Program-made: the position numbers and the translations under genes
Shown: positions 59,111 through 64,000 of the stretch, piece after piece
Layout: the number at the start of each line of letters is the position of its first letter
Position numbering within the stretch: position 1 is the stretch's first letter
The notes under the pieces: generated by a model
Told to the model about the DNA's origin: nothing
Databases searched by the model: none
Seen by the model: the letters and a program-made list of their open reading frames with translations, nothing else
From: an uncultured Selenomonadaceae bacterium
Lineage (GTDB): Bacteria; Bacillota; Negativicutes; Selenomonadales; Selenomonadaceae
DNA: 64,000 nucleotides
Assembly (NCBI GenBank): GCA_905233135.1
Contig: CAJOCQ010000003.1
Coordinates: 62,001 to 126,000 of the forward strand
Reading direction: 5' to 3'

Positions 59111-60014
59111 AAATTCGGTAGAAAATTTTGAGGCGGAAATTTCAAAACTTACAAGGATTGACAAATTAATTACAGATACAGAAACTTTACTTGACGCGGT
59201 TGCAGATGAAAAAGTACTTTTAAAAAATTCCGTCGTACAGCTGGAAAATCTGCGGGAGCAGATAGAAAAAGATTGTGCAACGCTTGCCGAATTTACCAAA
59301 AATGAATCTGCCGCCCGTCAAAAGTTGCTTGATGATATTCATAAAAATATTTTGGCTGATTCAAAAATTATAATTGAAAATTTAGCCGCGCCGCTCGGTA
59401 ATTCTGCAACTCAAATTGAAATTGCTGTCGAAGAAAATAAAAAGGCGCAAGAAAAATTTTTTGCAAGTGTAGAAAAAGATTGTGCAACCCTCGCAGAATT
59501 TGCCGCCAATGAAGAAGCCGCCCGTCAAAAGTTGCTTGCTGACATTCATAAAAATATTTTGGCTGATTCAAAAGTTATAATTGAAGATTTAGCCGCGCCG
59601 CTCGATAATTCCCGCTCGCAACTTGCCGAAACTTGCGAATTACTTAAAAAGTTAATCGAAGTTCATCAAAAATCGCAGGAAAATTTTTTGGCGAGCATTG
59701 AAACAATTTTAATAAAGTACAACACCAAAAATCTTGAAGTTTACAACAACATTACCGGCACTCTCTCAAACAAATTTGAACTTGCCGAAAATAATATTTC
59801 CACAAATTTAAATTTGAAATTTAACAACATCGCGCAGGACTTTTCAAATTTAAACACTCAACTTGAAAAAAATTCTAAAGAACTCAGCGCAGAAATCGGC
59901 GGCATTGCCGAAGAATTTAAATCGCTAAAAGAAACTCTTGCAACAATCAAAACGGCGGCTTTTATAGCAGTCGGAACGGGCGCAGCAGCTTGCATTGTTC
60001 ATTTCATTAAATAA
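59088..60014 (+). CDS. Coiled-coil protein with C-terminal membrane anchor
   Basis: About 308 residues, almost wholly helical. An internal duplication of roughly 67 residues is obvious (EKDCATLAEFTKNESAARQ and EKDCATLAEFAANEEAARQ; both continue KLL-D-IHKNILADSK). A single hydrophobic segment closes the protein (AAFIAVGTGAAACIVHF), so it is tail-anchored. I prefer GTG 59088 (GGAGG nine bases upstream); the ATG at 59082 is only three bases from that site. The start is nested in the end of the nuclease-helicase gene, so the two are translationally coupled. No known family. Confidence 0.72.
   Translation: MDYLKKLENSVENFEAEISKLTRIDKLITDTETLLDAVADEKVLLKNSVVQLENLREQIEKDCATLAEFTKNESAARQKLLDDIHKNILADSKIIIENLAAPLGNSATQIEIAVEENKKAQEKFFASVEKDCATLAEFAANEEAARQKLLADIHKNILADSKVIIEDLAAPLDNSRSQLAETCELLKKLIEVHQKSQENFLASIETILIKYNTKNLEVYNNITGTLSNKFELAENNISTNLNLKFNNIAQDFSNLNTQLEKNSKELSAEIGGIAEEFKSLKETLATIKTAAFIAVGTGAAACIVHFIK
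59266..59670 (+). repeat. Tandem duplication of about 200 bp in the coiled-coil gene
   Basis: The block starting AAAGATTGTGCAACGCTTGC near 59266 recurs near 59473 with few changes, including CGTCAAAAGTTGCTTG and the following ATTCATAAAAATATTTTGGC. It encodes two consecutive copies of the same helical unit. Confidence 0.85.
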
Positions 60015-60022
60015 AAAATTCC

Positions 60023-60048
60023 GGCGGCAGGTATAGCCGCTTTTTTTT
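60023..60048 (+). terminator. Terminator after the coiled-coil gene
   Basis: GCGGC/GCCGC stem with a 7-base loop (AGGTATA) followed by eight T. Confidence 0.82.
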
Positions 60049-60084
60049 AGAATTAATGATATATTTTTAGGAGGTGCAGAAAAT

Positions 60085-61770
60085 ATGGGGCTCAAGCAAA
60101 AAGTTATTATTGCGGTAAATGTTGCAATAATTTTAGTTTGTATTTGTATGGGATTTCTCGGCTATAAAAGCGCAAATGACGGCTTTGCAAAGGCTTTGGA
60201 AATGAAAGCGAAAAGTGACGCCTTTGCTTTAATGGAACTTATAGATTACAGGTACGCGGGAGAATGGAACCTGCGCGACGGCGTGTTATATAAAGGCGAT
60301 ACGAAAATTAACGGCGCAGATGAAATTGTTGACGAATTGGCGGAAGTTACGCACGGCAAAGTAACATTTTTTGACGGCGATACGCGCGTTGCAACCAACG
60401 TAAAAGACGCAAGCGGCGCACGGCAAGTCGGCACAAAAGCTTCAGAAACAGTTATCAGCCACGTTTTGAAAAACGGCGAAGATTTTTTGGGCACTGCAAA
60501 TGTTATGGGCGAAGAACACCACTCCGCCTATTTGCCGATAAAAAATAACAGCGGGCAAATTATCGGAATGTTTTTTGTCGGCGTCAGCGTCCACGAAATG
60601 GACGAAGTTGTTAATAGCTTGATAATGTCAATAATTGTTGTAATGGCGATTATAATTGCAGCTTGCATTGTTTTGTCCGGTATTTTTGTAGGGAAATTGC
60701 TCGGCGCACTTGATGAAGTTGTTAAAGCTACAGATAACATTGCCAATGGTAATTTGCGCATTGACGACTTGCAGATTAATTCAAATGACGAAATAGGAAC
60801 TTTGGCGAAAAAAATTAATTTAATGAAACAAAAATTAAAAATGTTGCTTTCAAACATTGCGCAAAGTTCCGCGCGCGTCGCCTCCGCAGCCGAAGAATTA
60901 ACTGCCTCAACTTCGCAAGGCGCAGATTCAATTAACAATATGGCGCAAAACGCCGCCGAAATGTCCGAAGAATCCAATGAACAAATGCAAAATATTAATT
61001 CATTGCAGAAACAACTTGAAAATATGCGCGGCAAAATGGCTGAACTTTATCAGGGCGCAATGGATTTAGATATGGTCGCCGCGTCAAGCGCAGAAAGTAC
61101 AGTAGTTGGGCAGGAAAAAGTTGGCGTTGCTATTGAAGTTATGAATGACATTGCCGCGCAGGTTAATAATTCGGTTGAAGTTGTTGGGAAATTGGGCAAA
61201 CGCTCCGACGAAATCGGCGAAATTGTTAAAACCATTTCAGAAATTGCAGACCAAACAAATTTGCTTGCGTTGAACGCGGCTATCGAAGCGGCGCGCGCAG
61301 GTGCAAACGGGCGCGGCTTCGCGGTTGTTGCAGATGAAGTCAGAAAACTTGCCGAACAGTCAAGCATTGCCGCCGAAAATATCACGCAGTTAATTAAATC
61401 GATTCAAGAAGAAACTGCGGCGGCAGTCAAAACTATCAGCAACAGTACCGAAGGCGTACATTCGGGAGTTGAATCAGTCGAGGCAACGGGCAACGCTTTT
61501 AAGAGCATTGGTGAACAAGTTGAAAAGCTTGCAATGAATATCGTAAACAGTATGGTAAATATTGACGAAGTTAACGCCGGTACAGATGAAGTTGTAACCG
61601 CCGTCAATCGCACGCACGAGGTTACGCAAAAAGCAAACGAAACTGCAACTTCAATGAGTGCCGTTGCCGAAGAACAAACTGCTATGATCAGCGAAATTTC
61701 CGCGTCAAGCAAAACTCTTGCTGAACTTGCAGACGAAATGCAAAATGAAGTTTCAAAATTTAAATTGTAA
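60085..61770 (+). CDS. Methyl-accepting chemotaxis protein
   Basis: 561 residues: membrane segment (about 7-26), an extracytoplasmic single-Cache-like sensor (about 35-175, with [10 protein letters not shown] and [20 protein letters not shown]), a second membrane segment (about 183-208), HAMP (about 209-262) and a cytoplasmic signalling hairpin with [19 protein letters not shown] at the tip region. There is no C-terminal CheR-binding pentapeptide. The Cache type is that seen in many anion or organic-acid receptors, but the ligand is unknown. AGGAGGTG lies upstream of the ATG. Monocistronic between two terminators. Confidence 0.95.
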   Translation: MGLKQKVIIAVNVAIILVCICMGFLGYKSANDGFAKALEMKAKSDAFALMELIDYRYAGEWNLRDGVLYKGDTKINGADEIVDELAEVTHGKVTFFDGDTRVATNVKDASGARQVGTKASETVISHVLKNGEDFLGTANVMGEEHHSAYLPIKNNSGQIIGMFFVGVSVHEMDEVVNSLIMSIIVVMAIIIAACIVLSGIFVGKLLGALDEVVKATDNIANGNLRIDDLQINSNDEIGTLAKKINLMKQKLKMLLSNIAQSSARVASAAEELTASTSQGADSINNMAQNAAEMSEESNEQMQNINSLQKQLENMRGKMAELYQGAMDLDMVAASSAESTVVGQEKVGVAIEVMNDIAAQVNNSVEVVGKLGKRSDEIGEIVKTISEIADQTNLLALNAAIEAARAGANGRGFAVVADEVRKLAEQSSIAAENITQLIKSIQEETAAAVKTISNSTEGVHSGVESVEATGNAFKSIGEQVEKLAMNIVNSMVNIDEVNAGTDEVVTAVNRTHEVTQKANETATSMSAVAEEQTAMISEISASSKTLAELADEMQNEVSKFKL

Positions 61771-61861
61771 GATTTGGAATATATAAAAAAGTATGCGCAC
61801 GAATTTTTTTAAGAAAGAACATTTTAAAATATAAATTTTAAAAATTTATTTAAGAACTAAA

Positions 61862-61886
61862 AAAGCCCGCCAAATTGACGGGCTTT
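61862..61886. terminator. Terminator shared by the chemoreceptor and zinc-ribbon genes
   Basis: AAAGCCCGCC/GACGGGCTTT stem (10 bp with one wobble) around AAATT. Six T follow on the minus strand; the plus side ends in a weaker AT run. Confidence 0.8.
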
Positions 61887-61931
61887 AAATTTTTATCGGC
61901 AAAATATATGTATAACTCGTATACCGCCGAA

Positions 61932-62228
61932 TTAATTTTGAACGCGGGCGGGACGGTGTTTGGAGAAGCAATCACGGCAATAAACCGGACGCTCGTTTCT
62001 GGGTTCGAAAGGAACTTCAGTTTCTTTGCCGCAATCTGCACAAACGACAGTGAACATTTGACGGTGCTCGCTGCCGTCGCGGTTACGGCGGCGTTTGTCG
62101 CGGCAATCGCGGCAACGTGTAGGTTCGTTTTCAAAACCCTTTTCTGCGTAGAATTCTTGCTCGCCTGCGCTGAATACGAATTCTTTGCCGCAGTCCTTAC
62201 ATACGAGTGTTTTGTCTTCAAAAGCCAT
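61932..62228 (-). CDS. Small double zinc-ribbon protein
   Basis: 98 residues with four CxxC pairs: CKDC (about 10-13), CRDC (about 39-42), CADC and CRDC. Between the two ribbons lies a very basic stretch (DKRRRNRDG), and FSAGEQEFYAEKGF is typical of the zinc-ribbon family found beside cold-shock or primase-like proteins. Nucleic-acid binding is inferred from the basic patch. AAGGAG precedes the ATG. It is transcribed from 62291-62318 on the minus strand. Confidence 0.88.
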   Translation of the reverse strand: MAFEDKTLVCKDCGKEFVFSAGEQEFYAEKGFENEPTRCRDCRDKRRRNRDGSEHRQMFTVVCADCGKETEVPFEPRNERPVYCRDCFSKHRPARVQN

Positions 62229-62290
62229 TAAAACAATCTCCTTACATACTAAAAAACTTCCACGCTTAAGCGATTAACTCAAGCTTGCGT

Positions 62291-62318
62291 ATTATAACAT
62301 AATTCGGAAAAAAATCAA
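62291..62318 (-). promoter_or_regulatory. Promoter of the zinc-ribbon gene
   Basis: On the minus strand TTGATT (62313-62318), 16-base spacer, TATAAT (62291-62296) with an upstream TG (extended -10). The short leader contains the perfect palindrome CGCTTAAGCG (62263-62272). Confidence 0.75.
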
Positions 62319-62431
62319 GCAATTCAAAATTTTAAAACAGCACTTATTAAAATTATCTGGGAACTGTTGGTAAATTAATCAAATTTGAATGTTTATTTGC
62401 GTTATTACAAATTTAAAGCGTTGAAAAAATT

Positions 62432-62465
62432 TCTGCTACGGTTTAAAATACGTGGCAGATTTTTT
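62432..62465 (+). terminator. Terminator-like hairpin immediately ahead of valS
   Basis: TCTGCTACG/CGTGGCAGA stem (9 bp, one wobble) with a 10-base loop and six T, ending only 16 bases before the valS start. No T-box consensus was found in the 200 bases upstream. Either an attenuator of valS or the end of a short upstream transcript. Confidence 0.7.
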
Positions 62466-62480
62466 ATTGAGGTGAACAAA

Positions 62481-64000
62481 TTGGAAAATATTTCAAAAGT
62501 GTATGAGCCGCAAAATTTTGAAAGTGAAATTTACGCGCAATGGGAAAAAGATAAAAATTTTCATACAGAGGCAAGCCGAGCGGGCGAACCTTACAGCATA
62601 GTAATTCCGCCGCCGAATGTTACGGGGCAACTTCATATGGGGCACGCGCTGGACGAAACGCTCCAAGATATTTTGATTAGGTATCACCGTATGAAAGGTT
62701 ATAATACTTTGTGGATGCCCGGCACTGACCACGCTGGAATTGCAACGCAAGCGCGCGTTGAGGCAAGCCTGCGCGAAGAAGGTACTGACAGATATAAACT
62801 CGGCAGGGAAAAATTTTTAAAGCGCGTTTGGCAGTGGAAAGAAAAATACGGCAACCGAATTACTCAACAACTTAGAATTTTGGGCGCAAGTTGTGATTGG
62901 GAACGTGAACGCTTTACAATGGACGCGGGTTGCTCCGCCGCCGTACGAAAAGTTTTTGTAACTTTGTACAATGAGGGCTTAATCTATCGCGGCAATAGAA
63001 TCACGAATTGGTGTCCGCACTGCAACACCGCCCTTTCAGATATTGAAGTTGAACACGTTACAGAGCAAGGGCATTTGTGGCATTTGCGCTACAAGTTCAA
63101 AGACAGCGACGAATACGTTGAAGTTGCAACCACGCGCCCTGAAACAATGTTGGGCGATACAGGCGTTGCTGTTCACCCCGACGACGAACGCTATAAAAAT
63201 TTAGTTGGAAGAACTTTAATTTTGCCGCTTGTAAATCGTGAAATTCCTTTGTTTGCTGATGAATACGTTGATAAAGAATTTGGAACAGGCGCGGTAAAAG
63301 TTACGCCCGCGCACGACCCCAACGATTTTGAAATGGGCTTGCGTCACAACCTCGCGCAGGTTAAAGTTATCGAAAACAACGGCACAATGTCTCAAGGATT
63401 GGGAAAATATTCCGGGCTTGACAGGTACGAATGCAGAAAAATTATTATCGAAGATTTGAAGGCGGCGGGCGTTTTGGTTTCAACCGAAAACCACGAACAC
63501 GCTGTCGGGCATTGTTCGCGCTGCAATACAACCGTTGAACCTTTGGTTAGCCGTCAATGGTTCGTCAAAATGGAAAGTTTAGCCGCGCCCGCCATTGCCG
63601 CTGTTAAAAACGGCGAAACTAAATTTATTCCCGACCGCTTTACAAAAATTTATATTAATTGGCTTGAAAATATCCGCGATTGGTGCATTAGCCGCCAACT
63701 TTGGTGGGGACACAGAATCCCCGCTTGGTACTGCGACGATTGCGGCAAAATGACTGTTTCAGAAAATGACGTTACAGAATGTTCACATTGTCACGGCAAA
63801 AATATTCACCAAGACGAAGACGTTTTAGATACGTGGTTTTCAAGTGCGTTATGGCCTTTTTCAACTATGGGCTGGCCAAACAACACGCCCGAACTTAAAA
63901 AATTTTATCCGACGTCAACGCTTGTTACGGGCTACGATATAATTTTCTTTTGGGTAGCGCGTATGATTATGATGGGCTTAAAGTTTCAGGGCAAAGTTCC
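62481..64000 (+). CDS. valS: Valyl-tRNA synthetase (3' end off window)
   Basis: Class I synthetase that charges tRNA-Val and edits threonine. About 506 codons are in view from TTG 62481 (GAGGTG upstream). Visible are the N-terminal [15 protein letters not shown], the HIGH-type motif [27 protein letters not shown], and the editing domain with [17 protein letters not shown]. The KMSKS end lies outside the window. A terminator-like hairpin just ahead of the ribosome site suggests attenuation. Confidence 0.97.
   Translation, partial: MENISKVYEPQNFESEIYAQWEKDKNFHTEASRAGEPYSIVIPPPNVTGQLHMGHALDETLQDILIRYHRMKGYNTLWMPGTDHAGIATQARVEASLREEGTDRYKLGREKFLKRVWQWKEKYGNRITQQLRILGASCDWERERFTMDAGCSAAVRKVFVTLYNEGLIYRGNRITNWCPHCNTALSDIEVEHVTEQGHLWHLRYKFKDSDEYVEVATTRPETMLGDTGVAVHPDDERYKNLVGRTLILPLVNREIPLFADEYVDKEFGTGAVKVTPAHDPNDFEMGLRHNLAQVKVIENNGTMSQGLGKYSGLDRYECRKIIIEDLKAAGVLVSTENHEHAVGHCSRCNTTVEPLVSRQWFVKMESLAAPAIAAVKNGETKFIPDRFTKIYINWLENIRDWCISRQLWWGHRIPAWYCDDCGKMTVSENDVTECSHCHGKNIHQDEDVLDTWFSSALWPFSTMGWPNNTPELKKFYPTSTLVTGYDIIFFWVARMIMMGLKFQGKV

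Noticed and set aside
62240-62480. T-box riboswitch ahead of valS
   Set aside because: Neither the T-box bulge consensus nor the Stem I features could be found; only the terminator-like hairpin is supported.
1-64000. Prophage, transposon or integrated plasmid
   Set aside because: No integrase, transposase, capsid, relaxase or flanking attachment repeats were seen; the FDLQLF start resembles phage-coat openings only superficially.
1-64000. tRNA or rRNA genes
   Set aside because: No cloverleaf arms with GGTTCGAATCC-type loops or rRNA stretches were recognised by eye; a tRNAscan run would be decisive.

Overview
The window looks like a chromosomal piece of a diderm Firmicute of the Negativicutes/Selenomonadales type. 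The evidence is indirect: AT-rich coding sequence with strong GGAGG-type ribosome sites and many TTG starts, combined with outer-membrane functions (two GT9 heptosyltransferase-like genes, a phosphoethanolamine transferase). There is also a giant RTX-like protein opening with an FDLQLF motif that I associate from memory with Selenomonadales surface proteins. No tRNA, rRNA, CRISPR array, transposase or prophage is visible. Most of the window is housekeeping sequence with accessory islands.

Layout. 1-6424 (minus): a TetR gene with a textbook autoregulated promoter leads a series of redox and electrophile-handling genes (flavodoxin-like lipoprotein, metallo-hydrolase, carboxymuconolactone decarboxylase-like, amidohydrolase, aldo/keto reductase, DJ-1/PfpI, tautomerase, antibiotic-biosynthesis-monooxygenase-like protein cut by the window edge). 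6869-14816 (plus): a FIST-domain hybrid histidine kinase; a P-loop kinase with PduX and CobD homologues (cobalamin side chain); prephenate dehydratase and DAHP synthase (aromatic amino acids). 14892-27287 (minus): two giant repeat proteins, one carrying a complete alpha/beta-hydrolase inside its RTX-like repeats. 27634-35385 (minus): comEA, serA, two tandem GT9 glycosyltransferases, lysS, greA and a metallo-hydrolase. 35466-46465 (minus): YitT, an unknown membrane protein, a SYLF protein, a phosphoethanolamine transferase, argD, a toxin-antitoxin-like pair and a GIY-YIG/helicase/methylase fusion. 46655-48223 (plus): rpsF-ssb-rpsR and a PilO-like gene. 48606-64000 (mostly plus): two TerD proteins, two GT2 glycosyltransferases around an exported nucleosidase, a calcium P-type ATPase, a nuclease-RecQ fusion with a coiled-coil membrane protein, a chemoreceptor, a zinc-ribbon protein (minus) and the first part of valS.

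The strongest unusual signals are these. (1) Poly-G tracts of 7 and 9 sit at the same place in the tandem GT9 genes; one gene is out of frame and the other in frame, as expected for phase variation. (2) Period-7 and period-8 mini-repeats recur next to stop codons across the window, one being a perfect four-run G-quadruplex motif. (3) A roughly 190-bp structured intergenic element occurs three times. (4) Two multi-domain nuclease/helicase proteins are present (GIY-YIG-helicase-methylase and PD-(D/E)xK-RecQ). (5) A serine hydrolase is embedded in an RTX-like giant. (6) A TetR operator pair brackets a consensus promoter.

Where a start codon was moved from the longest open frame, the choice rests on the ribosome-binding site and family length, and is stated in the entry.
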